In this document: positions 22,426 to 34,299 of the stretch, piece by piece
How the letters are laid out: each line of letters begins with the position of its first letter
Numbering within the stretch: position 1 is the stretch's first letter
NCBI GenBank assembly: GCA_905116865.2
Contig: CAJHNH020008456.1
Location: 52,501-116,500 of the forward strand
Source of the DNA: Candidula unifasciata
Taxonomy: Eukaryota; Mollusca; Gastropoda; Stylommatophora; Geomitridae
Reading direction: 5' to 3'
Length of the DNA: 64,000 bases
The notes under the pieces: model-generated
Database searches by the model: none
Seen by the model: the letters and a program-made list of their open reading frames with translations, nothing else
What the model was told of the DNA's origin: nothing
Program-made: the position numbers and the translations under genes

Positions 22426-23019
22426 ATAATAATTTCCAGAATTGTCTGAGAAGGAAGGCCCGAGAGGAAGAGACCTGGCCACTCACATCATATACCATAA
22501 TCTATAATGCATGAACGCATCATTCTTCACATCCTAACGGTTACGTTTGATATGGCAACGCTTTCACATTCACTAGCACATTTCCTCCCTACGAACCACA
22601 ACTTCTAGAAGGTTCAGCATCGAAACCTGCACTTATTTAACATGAAACTCCCACACATTCTGGCATTTGTATTTTTAAATCCCAGTTTTTATTGTACGCG
22701 TACCGGATTTTCGGTTTCATCTACCAAACCCAACAGGCGCACATTAATGTAAGAGTGAATGTACGAGCACGCCTGAGTATAATGTCAGTGAACGTGTGTG
22801 TGTGTGTGTGTGTGTGAGTGTGTGTACATGTATTGCAGCAATGAATGCTGGCATGTGTATTCAAGGCTGGTGTCTGGCTAAACTATTAGATATAGATAGG
22901 GGATTAACCGGGAGACAAAGTGTCTACAATCCGCTGTTTAAATGTTGCAAGTGCACGAGACCGTCCCACTGACACGGAACAGTCAATGTTGAACATATTG
23001 TTTCATACAGTTGCACTTT
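22426..23019. other. Single-copy DNA with a GT microsatellite
   Basis: A GT tract lies at about 22793-22824. No coding signal was recognised. Confidence 0.5.
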
Positions 23020-23020
23020 T

Positions 23021-23124
23021 TACAGTTATGTTTATATTCGCCATGTTTACAAATATTTTTATGTCCTATAAATAAAAAGGACGTAAACATATTTGTAAAT
23101 ATGGCGAATATAAACATGACTGTG
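23021..23124. repeat. Inverted repeat, 44-bp arms with short loop
   Basis: The left arm (about 23024-23067, cagttatgtttatattcgcc onward) is the reverse complement of the right arm (about 23078-23122) with four mismatches in 44 positions, around a loop of about 10 bases. The right arm leads directly into the 26-bp array, whose motif it contains. Confidence 0.85.
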
Positions 23125-23600
23125 AATCAGTCACACATAAACATAACTGTAAATCAGTCACACACAAACATAACTGTAAATCAGTTACACATAACACAAC
23201 TGTAAATCAGTCACACATAACACAACTGTAAATCAGTCACACATAACACAACTGTAAATCAGTCACACATAACACAACTGTAAATCAGTTACACATAACA
23301 CAACTGTAAATCAGTCACACATAACACAACTGTAAATCAGTCACACATAACACAACTGTAAATCAGTCACACATAACACAACTGTAAATCAGTTACATAT
23401 AACACAACTGTAAATCAGTTACATATAACACAACCGTGAATCAGTTACATATAACACAACTGTAAATCAGTTACATAAAACACAACTGTAAATCAGTCAC
23501 ACATAACACAACTGTAAATCAGTCAAACATAAACATAACTGTAAATAAGTCACACATAACATGTAAATCAGTCACACATAAACATAATTGTAAATAAGCT
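23118..23600. repeat. Minisatellite, 26-bp unit, about 18 copies
   Basis: The unit holds cataacacaactgtaaatca and then gtcaca. Copies near the edges carry cataaacataactg, while central ones carry cataacacaactg. Within the unit actg and cagt are inverted around taaat. Confidence 0.95.
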
Positions 23601-23735
23601 TTTTTTACATCTAATTTATTTACAGTTATGTTTACATATGACTTATTTATTTCAACATATGTTTTTATCTGATGTATATATCTAACTTATGTAAGTTATG
23701 TTTACATTTGACTTTTTTTACAGTTAAGTTTTTAC
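23601..23735. repeat. Inverted flank of the 26-bp array
   Basis: Segments such as tttacagttatgtttacata (about 23628) are reverse complements of the array motif (aacataactgtaaat). With the left arm at 23021 they bracket the array in the opposite orientation. This side is more diverged and T-rich. Confidence 0.65.
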
Positions 23736-23879
23736 GAAACCAGATGATTGAAGAAGTGAAACAGTCATAAACAAAAATCAACAATTACTACTTTGTTTGA
23801 AACAGCATGCGCAAATTATTGACATAGAGGCATAAACAAATAACTTAAAATGATTACTGCCACATGTTGTGTATACTGA

Positions 23880-24772
23880 AACAAACATATAGTGAAACAT
23901 ATACCGAAACAAACATATAGTGAAACATATACTAAACATATACCGAAACAAATACTGAAACATATACTGAAACATGCAGAGGTCCTTTATATACTGAAAC
24001 ATGTACTGAAACATGTACTGAAACATATACTGAAACATATACTGAAACATATACTGAAACATGTACTGAAACATATACTGAAACATATACTGAAACATGT
24101 ACTGAAACATGAAAATGTCCTTTATATACTGAAACAAGTACTGAAACATATACTGAAACATATACTGAAACATATACTGAAACATGTACTGAAACATATA
24201 CTGAAACATATACTGAAACATATACTGAAACATGTACTGAAACATGAAAATGTCCTTTATATACTGAAACATGTACTGAAACATATACTGAAACATATAC
24301 TGAAACATGTACTGAAACATATACTGAAACATATACTGAAACATGTACCGAAACATATACTGAAACATATACTGAAACATGTACTGAAACATGTACTGAA
24401 ACATATACTGAAACATATACTGAAACATGTACTGAAACATGAAAATGTCCTTTATATACTGAAACATATACTGAAACATATACTGAAACATATACTGAAA
24501 CATGAAAATGTCCTTTATATACTGAAACATATACTGAAACATATACTGAAACATGTACTGAAACATGAAAATGTCCTTTATATACTGAAACATATACTGA
24601 AACATATACTGAAACATGTACTGAAACAAAAACCGAAAAATATACAGAAACATATACTGAAACATATACTGAAACATGCACTGAAACATACACTGAAACA
24701 TGTACTGAAACATGTACTGAAACATGTACTGAAACATGTACTGAAACAAATACTGAAACATATACTTTAATT
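23880..24772. repeat. Minisatellite, 12-bp unit, with recurrent spacer
   Basis: The unit is acatatactgaa or acatgtactgaa. A spacer gaaaatgtcctttat recurs within it (about 24109, 24243, 24438, 24505, 24564, with a variant at 23976), giving a higher-order layout. Because 12 is divisible by three, open frames of 253 to 338 codons (Tyr-Met-Phe-Gln and Lys-His-Ile-Leu type repeats) run on both strands. They are not called as genes. Confidence 0.96.
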
Positions 24773-24829
24773 TAAAAACAAAAGTCAGGTACATTAAGTA
24801 GCATACTTCATCAAAAACGCGTGTGATGG

Positions 24830-25660
24830 ACAGCTAGTGTGAGTATGTGTGTGTGTTAGGATAGTTATTTTGTTTGGCGGACAGTTGGTGAGTGTATGTT
24901 GGACAGTTGGTATATGTGTGGTGGAAAGCAGATGTGTGCAGTAAACAACATATATATGTGATGGACAGCAGATGTTTATAGGGGAGTTCAGATGTGTGTA
25001 ATGGACGGCTAGTGTGTGTGATAGACAGCAGGTGTGTAGTGTGTGTGTGATGGACAGCAGGTGTGTAGTGTGTGTGTGATGGACAGCAGGTGTGTAGTTT
25101 GTGTGTGATGGACAGCAGGTATGTGCGTTTGTGTGTGTGTGGTGGACAGTATGTGTGTTTGTTGGACAGCAGGTGTGTGCAGGGGGCAGCATGTGTGTGT
25201 GGTGGACAGCATGTGTGTGTGGTGGACAGCATGTGTGTTTGTTGGACAGCATGTGTGTGTGGTGGACAGCATGTGTGTTTGTTGGACAGCATGTGTGTGT
25301 GGTGGACAGCATGTGTGTTTGTTGGACAGCAGGTGTGTGCAGGGGGAAGCATGTGTGTGTGGTGGACAGCATGTGTGTGTGGGGGACAGCATGTGTGTGT
25401 GGTGGACAGCATGTGTTTGTGGTGGACAGCATGTGTTTGTGGTGGACAGCATGTGTGTGTGGTGGACAGCATGTGTGTGTGGTGGACAGCATGTGTGTTA
25501 GGTGGACAGCAGGTGTAGTAGTAGACAGCAAGGTCTAAAGGGACAGCAGGTGTGTGTGGGGACAACTGGTGTGTGTAGTAGACAGCAGGGTCTAAAGGGA
25601 CAGCAGGTGTGTGTGGGGACAACTGGTGTGTGTAGAGTATACTAGTAAGTTTGGTTAAGG
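24830..25660. repeat. Minisatellite, GT-rich, about 20-bp unit
   Basis: The core unit is ggtggacagcatgtgtgtgt, with variants gttggacagc and a longer gcagggggcagc type. The edges (24830-25060 and 25520-25660) are more degenerate. Open frames in several phases on both strands (Thr/His/Cys-rich or Cys/Val-rich) follow from the lack of stops. Confidence 0.93.
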
Positions 25661-25788
25661 TGTGTGATGGAGAGCAAAAGTGTGTGGCGTTGCTGGAAAT
25701 CAAAGTTCGGGTGTTAACAAAGAACATGATTGATGTGAGTAGTGGACATCGGGTGGCATCATCGTCTGTTCGATGGAACTGAACACGT

Positions 25789-26163
25789 CACTAACTGAGA
25801 CCACGGGTCCACCCGGCAACTGGCAATATTTCACACTTTACATTCGATTGTCACTAATGAGACCACGGGCCCACCTGGCTACTAGCAATCCTTCACACTT
25901 TACATTCTAAGTCACTAATAAAGACAACGAGCTCACATGGCAACTAGCAATCCTTCACATTTACATTCTATTGTCACTAATTGAGACCACAGGCCCACCT
26001 GGCAACTAACAATCTTTGACACTTTACATTCGACTGTCACTAATTGAGACCACAGGCCCACCTGGCAACTAGCAATCTTTTACACTTTACATTCGACTGT
26101 CACTAATTGAGACCACGGGCCCAACTGGCAACTAGCAATCTTTCACACTTCACATTCGATTTA
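25789..26163. repeat. Minisatellite, about 63-bp unit, 6 copies
   Basis: The unit holds gtcactaattgagaccacgg, cccacctggcaactagcaat and ttcacactttacattcga. Copies differ by about 5 to 10 percent by eye, so the array is older than its homogeneous neighbours. Confidence 0.95.
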
Positions 26164-26364
26164 GACTGGTTGGCTACTTGACGCAGTGTTGGAAAATACG
26201 ACTAACCCATTCATAAAATGTCCACGGACGGTGCCAGATTTTGACGACAACACGCCTGGTGCCAGAAATTAAATATTAAGAAAACTTTTAAGTGAGTCAA
26301 CTTTGAGTTGAGGAGATATGTTTGCCGCCATCGGCACCAGTGCGCAAGGAATCCGGGAATCTCA

Positions 26365-26385
26365 GGGGGGGGGGGGGGGGGGGGG
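26365..26385. repeat. Poly-G tract, 21 G
   Basis: An uninterrupted run of 21 G, a short distance before the 36-bp array. Such a run could form a G-quadruplex and is prone to assembly length error. Confidence 0.95.
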
Positions 26386-26423
26386 AAATGCTCTAGCCAT
26401 CCAGCCGTTATCTGCCTAACGAT

Positions 26424-26572
26424 TGCACTTATCAAGATCAAACATGTATTCACACAGACTGCACTTATCAAGATCAAACATGTATTCGCACAGACTGCAC
26501 TTATCAAGATCAAACATGTATTCGCACAGACTGCACTTATCAAGATCAAACATGTATTCGCACAGACTGCAT
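26424..26572. repeat. Minisatellite, 36-bp unit, about 4 copies
   Basis: The unit holds tgcacttatcaagatcaaac and atgtattcgcacagac. Copies are nearly identical, with one A/G change in the first. The length is divisible by three, which explains the frames on both strands (145 codons plus, 129 codons minus) spanning it. Confidence 0.96.
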
Positions 26573-26934
26573 TAAAGAAAGCTGTGGCTGAGAACAACAA
26601 CCGTACACTTTATAGTTTGGAACCGCCAACTTTATACCTCAGAACTGAGCATACAGTAGTGTGTGTGAAGCATTCTTCTCTTCTTTTGTTAAAAAATAAG
26701 GAAACGAAAGCCACATGGAATTCCTGGTGGCGTTATCTGATGTGAGGCAATGGTATAAATAGAGCTAATTTTTGATATCAACACAGAACATTTTCGCACC
26801 AAGCTTGGTTGTATAAGTTCAAGTTTATCTGTGTACTCTCTTCATTGAAGCTTCTGACTACAGTAGATCACAACTAGAGGTCTGAAGTGACTTGTAACTT
26901 AAACATCCAGAACTGTCTCAATAAGGCAGTCGTG
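26573..26934. other. Single-copy DNA, no gene recognised
   Basis: The plus frame from the 36-bp array continues to 26745 without a recognisable domain. Nothing else was seen. Confidence 0.45.
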
Positions 26935-29043
26935 GTCGACTATAAGGAGCTATTGAAGTGAGCTCGACCAGAGACAGTGAATTATTTCGAAATGTTGGGA
27001 TGAGCTGGTTCAGAGAATGTGCTTTATAAGGAGATGTTGGTGTGAGCTGGGTCAAAGAATGTGCTTCATAAGGAGATGTTGGTGTGAGCTGGGTCAAAGA
27101 ATGTGCTTCATAAGGAGATGTTGGTGTGAGCTGGGTCAAAGAATGTGCTTCATAAGGAGATGTTGGTGTGAGCTGTGTCAGAGAATGTGCTGCATAAGGA
27201 GATGTTGGTGTGGGCTGGGTCAGAGCTTGTGCTATATTAGGAGAGCTGGGTGAGCTGGGTCAGAGCCTGTGCTATATTAGGAGAGCTAGGCGAGCTGGGT
27301 CAGAGCCTGTGCTATATTAGGAGAGCTGGGTGAGCTGGGTCAAAGCCTGTGCTATATTAGGAGAGCTGGGTGAGTTGGGTCAGAGCCTGTGCTATATTAG
27401 GAGAGCTGGGTGAGCTGGGTCAGAGCCTGTGCTATATTAGGAGAGCTGGGTGAGCTGGGTCAGAGCCTGTGCTATATTAGGAGAGCTGGGTGAGCTGGGT
27501 CAAAGAATGTGCTTCATAAGAAGATGTTGGTGTGGGCTGGGTCAGAGCTTGTGCTATATTAGGAGAGCTGGGTGAGCTGGGTCAGAGCCTGTGCTATATT
27601 AGGAGAGCTGGGTGAGCTGGGTCAGAGCCTGTGCTATATTAGGAGAGCTGGGTGAGCTGGGTCAAAGCCTGTGCTATATTAGGAGAGCTGGGTGAGCTGG
27701 GTCAGAGCCTGTGCTATATTAGGAGAGCTGGGTGAGCTGGGTCAGAGCCTGTGCTATATTAGGAGAGCTGGGTGAGCTGGGTCAGAGCCTGTCCTATATT
27801 AGGAGAGCTGGGTGAGCTGGGTCAGAGCCTGTGCTATATTAGGAGAGCTGGGTGAGCTGGGTCAGAGCCTGTGCTATATTAGGAGAGCTGGGTGAGCTGG
27901 GTCAAAGAATGTGCTTCATAAGGAGATGTTGGTGTGGGCTGGGTCAGAGCTTGTGCTATATTAGGAGAGCTGGGTGAGCTGGGTCAGAGCCTGTGCTATA
28001 TTAGGAGAGCTGGGTGAGCTGGGTCAGAGCCTGTGCTATATTAGGAGAGCTGGGTGAGCTGGGTCAAAGCCTGTGCTATATTAGGAGAGCTGGGTGAGCT
28101 GGGTCAAAGCCTGTGCTATATTAGGAGAGCTGGGTGAGCTGGGTCAGAGCCTGTGCTATATTAGGAGAGCTGGGTGAGCTGGGTCAGAGCCTGTCCTATA
28201 TTAGGAGAGCTGGGTGAGCTGGGTCAGAGCCTGTGCTATATTAGGAGAGCTGGGTGAGCTGGGTCAGAGCCTGTCCTATATTAGGAGAGCTGGGTGAGCT
28301 GGATCAGAGCCTGTGCTATATTAGGAGAGCTGGGTTAGCTGGGTCAGAGCCTGTGCTATATTAGGAGAGCTGGGTGAGCTGGGTCAGAGCCTGTGCTATA
28401 TGAGGAGAGCTGGGTGAGCTGGGTCAGAGCCTGTGCTATATGAGGAGAGCTGGGTGAGCTGGGTCAGAGCCTGTGCTATATTAGGAGAGCTGGGTGAGCC
28501 TGGTCAGAGCCTGTGCTATATTAGGAGAGCTGGGTGAGCTGGGTCAGAGCCTGTGCTATATTAGGAGAGCTGGGTGAGCTGGGTCAGAGCCTGTGCTATA
28601 TTAGGAGAGCTGGGTGAGCTGGGTCAGAGCCTGTGCTATATTAGGAGAGCTGGGTGAGCCTGGTCAGAGCCTGTGCTATATGAGGAGAGCTGGGTGAGCT
28701 GGGTCAGAGCCTGTGCTATATGAGGAGAGCTGGGTGAGCTGGGTCAGAGCCTGTGCTATATGAGGTGAGCTGGGTCAGAGCCTGTGCTATATGAGGTGAG
28801 CTGGGTCAGAGCCTGTGCTAAATTAGGAGAGCTGGGTGAGCTGGGTCAGAGCCTGTGCTATATGAGGTGAGCTGGGTCAGAGCCTGTGCTATATGAGGTG
28901 AGCTGGGTCAGAGCCTGTGCTATATGAGGTGAGCTGGGTCAGAGCCTGTGCTATATGAGGTGAGCTGGGTCAGAGCCTGTGCTATATGAGGTGAGCTGGG
29001 TCAGAGCCTGTGCTATATGAGGTGAGCTGGGTCAGAGCCTGTG
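26935..29043. repeat. Minisatellite with 42-, 40- and 31-bp unit types
   Basis: Three related units share gagctgggtcag. The 42-bp type (gaatgtgcttcataaggaga) fills about 27000-27240 and recurs singly near 27500 and 27905. The 40-bp type (gagcctgtgctatattagga) makes up most of 27240-28740. A 31-bp type (tatatgaggtgagctgggtc), a shortened form of the 40-bp unit, fills about 28760-29043. The recurrence of the 42-bp unit plus a cagagcttgtgc variant gives a higher-order period of roughly 320 to 400 bp. Confidence 0.97.
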
Positions 29044-29487
29044 CCTAGAAGGTCAAGTTATGGCACCACTCACCTCTTCCTAATTCGTTTATACAAATAT
29101 GAGGTTAGCACCATTCGCCCAGTACGCCTCAATGTGACGTCATTTGTTGTGTATTATTGCTCGTATATATGGTAATGTAGATTATTATTATGTGCTGATG
29201 AAGATTCTCCAGACGCAACGTTCATTTGTTGTTTGTGTTTGCGATGTTATGAAGCTGATTTGTTCGAGTTTTAAAGCTTTAAAATATGGCACAATTAACA
29301 AATCTAGCAAATAAATCTGACACAAAGAAACCAGACCATAGTTATAAGCAAAGCTGCTCGTAATAGGTTTAACATGATCGAATTCCCTACACCAGCCCTG
29401 TCCAAATGTCCGCGAAAATTGAACAGACAGTATCTAGACAATCCCATATTTAAAACACGCCCCTTCATTTCGAACAGAGTCTGCCTA
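29044..29487. other. Single-copy DNA, no gene recognised
   Basis: Short spacer between two arrays. The minus frame 29603-29304 owes part of its length to the 46-bp repeat. Confidence 0.45.
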
Positions 29488-29862
29488 ATAGTGCCAGTAA
29501 CATACAAGTACTCGCAGATACCCGATTTGCTTGATAGTGCCAGTAACATACAAGTACTCGCAGATACCCGATTTGCTTGATAGTGCCAGTAACATACAAG
29601 CACTCGCAGATACCCGATTTGCTTGATAGTTCCAGTAACTTACAGGTACTTGCAGATACCCGATTTGCTTGATAGTTCCAGTAACTTACAGGTACTTGCA
29701 GATACCCGATTTGCTTGGTAGTTCCAGTAACTTACAAGTACTTGCAGATACCCGATTTGCTTGGTAGTTCCAGTAACATACAAGTACTTGCAGATACCCG
29801 ATTTGCTTGGTAGTTCCAGTAACATACAAGTACTTGCAGATACCCGATTTGCTTGTACACAG
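29488..29862. repeat. Minisatellite, 46-bp unit, about 8 copies
   Basis: The unit holds gtacttgcagatacccgatt and tgcttgatagttccagtaac. Starts are 46 bp apart (29508, 29554). The variants gtgccag/gttccag and cttgatag/cttggtag divide the array into an early and a late half. Confidence 0.96.
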
Positions 29863-30177
29863 TTTTAATGATCAGAACAAATGACAGAAAAATGACTATC
29901 GGGAGGGAACTCGTAAACGCGCGCACCTGTGTTTTCATTCTTACATTTGTTTACGTGGCTGGGTACAGATGAATAACCCCATTAAGACCGCTAGTGTGTG
30001 AACGCTAGAAGGAAAAAAAAAGGGAAAATGGTTGCGGGGGGGGGGGGTGGGTCTTAGGCGTAAAATGTGCTAGTCGGAAGTGTAAATGCAGAGACGATTA
30101 TACAGCGGTACCAGAATAAAAGAGTACTTACTGGAAAAGGCAATCAACTTAGAGACAAGGACGAGGTGACTGTACTG
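29863..30177. other. Single-copy DNA with poly-G tract
   Basis: A run of 12 G at 30036-30047 follows an A-rich stretch. Nothing coding was recognised. Confidence 0.5.
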
Positions 30178-30772
30178 AAATATAAAGAGGTATATATGCT
30201 GGTTGTAACTATACAGAAATATTGAGAGATATATATGCTGGTTGTAACTATACAGAAATATTGAGAGGTATATATGCTGGGTGTAACTATACTGAAATAT
30301 TGAGAGATATATATGCTGGGTGTAACTATACTGAAATATTGAGAGGTATATATGCTGGGTGTAACTATACTGAAATATTGAGAGGTATATATACTGGGTG
30401 CAACTATACTGAAATATTGAGAGGTATATATGCTGGGTGTAACTATACTGAAATATTGAGAGGTATATATGCTGGGTGTAACTATACTGAAATATTGAGA
30501 GGTATATATGCTGGGTGTAACTATACAGAAATATTGAGAGGTATACATGCTGGGTGTAACTATACAGAAATATTGAGAGGTATATATGCTGGGTGTAACT
30601 ATACTGAAATATTAAGAGTTATATATGCTGGTTGTAACTATACAGAAATATTGAGAGGTATATATGCTGGTTGTAACTATACAGAAATATTGAGAGGTAT
30701 ATATACTGGGTGCAACTATACAGAAATATTTAGATGTATATTTGCTGGATGTAAGTATACGGAGACAGTGAG
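30178..30772. repeat. Minisatellite, 39-bp unit, about 15 copies
   Basis: The unit holds agaggtatatatgctgggtg and taactatactgaaatattg. It is 13 codons long. The plus frame 30222-30779 repeats RGIYAGCNYTEIL without a stop, but it lacks an ATG start (it opens at a TTG) and the minus strand is open too. No gene is called. Confidence 0.95.
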
Positions 30773-31149
30773 AAATTAATAGTACGGTATTAATGTTATG
30801 TTATTACATTCACATCACTGCACATTAGGCTTTCTGTGTGAATAGTTTGTGAAGGGACGAGAATTCAAGACCTCTAGCATTTAACACTGTGTGAATACTA
30901 ATATTTAAATATCGTCTCCAAATATTCCATATATTTGCAATGACTAGAAGAAGAGTCATGAAACAGTCATAACATCTGATAGAAGATGCCTTGCAGAAAT
31001 TAGAAAAACAATCGCCATGGTGAAAGTGGCCATTTGCACATTGACATTAACATAACACTTTAATACTCTTTTTCTCGCTGCAAGCCAAATCTTCAAATTG
31101 GTCAGATTTGTATTTGCATCTTGCTAAGGACGGGGTAAAAAAAATCTTA
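30773..31149. other. AT-rich unassigned DNA
   Basis: Nothing recognised in this spacer between the 39-bp array and the LINE fragment. Confidence 0.45.
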
Positions 31150-31345
31150 CTACTTGCAGCGAAAAGTGTAGTGTTAAATTGTTATTAGAACCTGTTTTGT
31201 TATATGGATGTGAAACATGGACTACAAGCAGACACACCGAAAAATATTTACTTGCGGCAGAGATGTGGTTTCTGAGATGATTACAAAGAATATCATGGAA
31301 GAAAAGAAAAATAAACGAAGCTGTCCTCACTGAGACAGATGAAAG
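31150..31345 (+). mobile_element. LINE C-terminal fragment
   Basis: A plus frame reads LLEPVLLYGCETWTTSRHTE, then AEMWFLR, a stop, then LQRISWKKRKINEAVLTET. The LYGCETW and RISW blocks are typical of the connection region after the reverse transcriptase of non-LTR elements. It contains at least one stop and both ends are missing. Confidence 0.8.
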
Positions 31346-31374
31346 TCGTCAACTTTTATTGTAGAAGATGTTGA

Positions 31375-31480
31375 CTACATACCCAGGGAGCGCCGACTGG
31401 TCTATAAAATATAGGTCTAGCCCTATATGCCCAATACGTACGAAGAGGTGGCAAAAGGTCCTTTACTTTTTTGGTGAACT
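31375..31480 (+). mobile_element. 3' end of a family-2 SINE
   Basis: Only the terminal part is present: ccgactggtctataaaatat, the block ggtctagccctatatgcc, then a cctttactttttt end. There is no tRNA head. This fits a 5'-truncated insertion or a deletion. Confidence 0.82.
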
Positions 31481-32134
31481 TTTTATTGTAGAAGCAACAA
31501 AACGCTACAGCCGAGACTGTCCTACATTTTCAGCAGCGCAATGATTTAGAAGCCATAAGGGTTTTGTTATGGATAGATCATTGCTGTTTCACACTGACAC
31601 AACAGCAGTGCCGGATATCCACCTGTTTAAGCTAGGTCAATGCAGTTTTAACTTCTTTAAATCTGGCTTTCATTTTTATATTTCTCTTATGGTGTTGCTG
31701 TCTTCGTGGCTTCCGTATGGTTTTGTCGATTAAAACACAGTCAGACTTGTTGATTTCACACACACAACTGTGCACACCTGCACGAACTGCACTGCTCAAG
31801 AACCCAAGTTCACACTTACCACACACATATCTCATGTTTGATATGTTGGCTCACCTTCAGAGGCTCACTATCTTAATCAACCAGGAACGATTTATACTTT
31901 TCACAGGACAGGTGTCCTTGTTTACCGGATACGTCCTCGTTAGTCTTTCGCCCTGACACTGAGTTCTCTCCTGTTCTACATCTGGCATTATCATCATAGT
32001 CACCATCATCATCAACCAAATACTAATCCTTATGTAACTCATGCCTCTCTGCAATCTGCGATCTTCAACAGTATTAGTTCATTTATGAGAATATGAGTCT
32101 GGCCTAAGCTTTTGTTTTTATTTTTCTAGGGACA
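31481..32134. other. Single-copy DNA, no gene recognised
   Basis: A minus frame (31835-31632, 67 codons) contains a CGKCELGF start with a few Cys and His residues, but no complete zinc-finger pattern could be made. No other signal was seen. Confidence 0.4.
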
Positions 32135-32635
32135 AATTGGTGCCGGTACTTACCAGTGTCTACAAAGAATGGTGCCGGTACTAACTAGAAAGTGTCTACT
32201 ACAGTAGCACTGTCAAGACAACAATGGCTTAAAATGGTGCAGATACTAACTATAAAGTGTCTACTACAGTAGCACTGACAAGACAACGATGGCTTAAAAT
32301 GGTGCAGATACTAACTATAAAGTGTCTACTACAGTAGCACTGACAAGACAACGATGGCTTAAAATGGTGCAGATACTAACTATAAAGTGTCTACTACAGT
32401 AGCACTGACAAGACAACGATGTCTTAACATGGTGCAGATACTAACTATAAAGTGTCTACTACAGTAGCACTGACAAGACAACGATGGCTTAACATGGTGC
32501 AGATACTAACTATAAAGTGTCTACTACAGTAGCACTGACAAAACAACGATGTCTTAAAAAAAATGCCGGTACTAACTAGAAATTGTCTATTACAGTAGGA
32601 CTGACAAAACAATGATGCCTAAAAATGGTGACGGT
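32135..32635. repeat. Minisatellite, 65-bp unit, about 7 copies
   Basis: The unit holds ggtgcagatactaactataa, agtgtctactacagtagcac and tgacaagacaacgatggc. The spacing is 65 bp (32236, 32301). Edge copies carry ggtgccggtactaac, the probable ancestral form. Confidence 0.96.
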
Positions 32636-32689
32636 ACTGCGTACGGGAAAAAAACCAGCCCAGGGCTTAGCACTATAGGCTCGATGCTC

Positions 32690-34015
32690 CAGTGTCAAGG
32701 GAAGGTTGTGTGGTCCATTGGAGCTGTCTGACGCTGATCTACCAGCGCTGGGTGTGTGGTCCATTGGAGCTGTCTGACGCTGATCTACCAGCGCTGAGTG
32801 TATGGTCCATTGGAGCTGTCTGACGCTGATCTACCAGCGCTGAGTGTATGGTCCATTGGAGCTGTCTGACGCTGATCTACCAGCGCTAGGTGTGTGGTCC
32901 ATTGGAGCTGTCTGACGCTGATCTACCAGCGCTGGGTGTATGGTCCATTGGAGCTGTCTGACGCTGATCTACCAGCGCTGGGTGTATGGTCCATTGAAGC
33001 TGTCTGACGCTGATCTACCAGCGCTGGGTGTATGGTCCATTGGAGCTGTCTGACGCTGATCTACCAGCGCTGAGTGTATGGTCCATTAGAGCTGTCTGAC
33101 GCTGATCTACCAGCGCTAGGTGTGTGGTCCATTGGAGCTGTCTGACGCTGATCTACCAGCGCTGGGTGTATGGTCCATTGGAGCTGTCTGACGCTGATCT
33201 ACCAGCGCTGGGTGTATGGTCCATTGAAGCTGTCTGACGCTGATCTACCAGCGCTGGGTGTATGGTCCATTGGAGCTGTCTGACGCTGATCTACCAGCGC
33301 TGAGTGTATGGTCCATTAGAGCTGTCTGACGCTGATCTACCAGCGCTAGGTGTGTGGTCCATTGGAGCTGTCTGACGCTGATCTACCAGCGCTGGGTGTA
33401 TGGTCCATCGGAGCTGTCTGACGCTGATCTACCAGCGCTGGGTGTATGGTCCATTGGAGCTGTCTGACGCTGATCTACCAGCGCTGGGTGTATGGTCCAT
33501 TGGAGCTGTCTGACGCTGATCTACCAGCGCTAGGTGTGTGGTCCATTGGAGCTGTCTGACGCTGATCTACCAGCGCTGAGTGTATGGTCCATTGGAGCTG
33601 TCTGACGCTGATCTACCAGCGCTGGGTGTATGGTCCATTGGAGCTGTCTGACGCTGATCTACCAGCGCTAGGTGTGTGGTCCATTGGAGCTGTCTGACGC
33701 TGATCTACCAGCGCTGAGTGTATGGTCCATTGGAGCTGTCTGACGCTGATCTACCAGCGCTGGGTGTGTGGTCCATTGGAGCTGTCTGACGCTGATCTAC
33801 CAGCGCTGAGTGTGTGGTCCATTGAAGCTGTCTGACGCTGATCTACCAGCGCTGGGTGTGTGGTTCATTGGAGCTGTCTGACGCTGATCTACCAGCGCTG
33901 GGTGGATGGTCCATTGGAGCTGTCTGACGCTGATCTACCAGCGCTGGGTGGATGGTCCATTGGAGCTGTCTGACGCTGATCTACCAGAGCTGGGTGTGTG
34001 GTTCATTGGAGCGCC
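32690..34015. repeat. Minisatellite, 46-bp unit with 10-bp palindrome, about 28 copies
   Basis: The unit holds ggtccattggagctgtctga and cgctgatctaccagcgctgg. The segment ccagcgctgg is its own reverse complement, so every copy with the canonical ending carries a perfect 10-bp palindrome. Sequence variants recur with a 230-bp (5-unit) period: ccattgaagc near 32993 and 33223, and ccattagagc near 33083 and 33313. Confidence 0.97.
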
Positions 34016-34213
34016 GAATAGCAGAATACACAGGGAGAATCTTGACTTACGACGTAGGCCATCGCCCAGACCAAATGCGGCAGCTCGCTAAATGTTGCTG
34101 ATATTGAAAGCCTTCACATAATGACAATGGAGCCCAGCTGGTACAACTGAAATCGCCGAACACAAGCAATGACAAGGAGGCCTCATGACTGGTGGAAGGG
34201 GGATGGAGAAACC

Positions 34214-34248
<35 letters not shown>

Positions 34249-34299
34249 TATAAAATAAAGAAAAAGGGGTAGATAGTGAGAGACGAATATCGAAACACC
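34016..34299. other. Spacer with AC microsatellite
   Basis: An AC tract lies at about 34213-34246. The rest is single-copy with no recognised gene. Confidence 0.6.

Noticed and set aside
23778..24794. 338-codon Tyr-Met-Phe-Gln repeat protein
   Set aside because: It is the consequence of a stop-free 12-bp repeat. The opposite strand is open as well and the composition is purely that of the repeat.
31632..31835. Zinc-finger exon (CGKCELGF on the minus strand)
   Set aside because: The Cys and His spacing does not complete a known finger and no splice sites could be paired.
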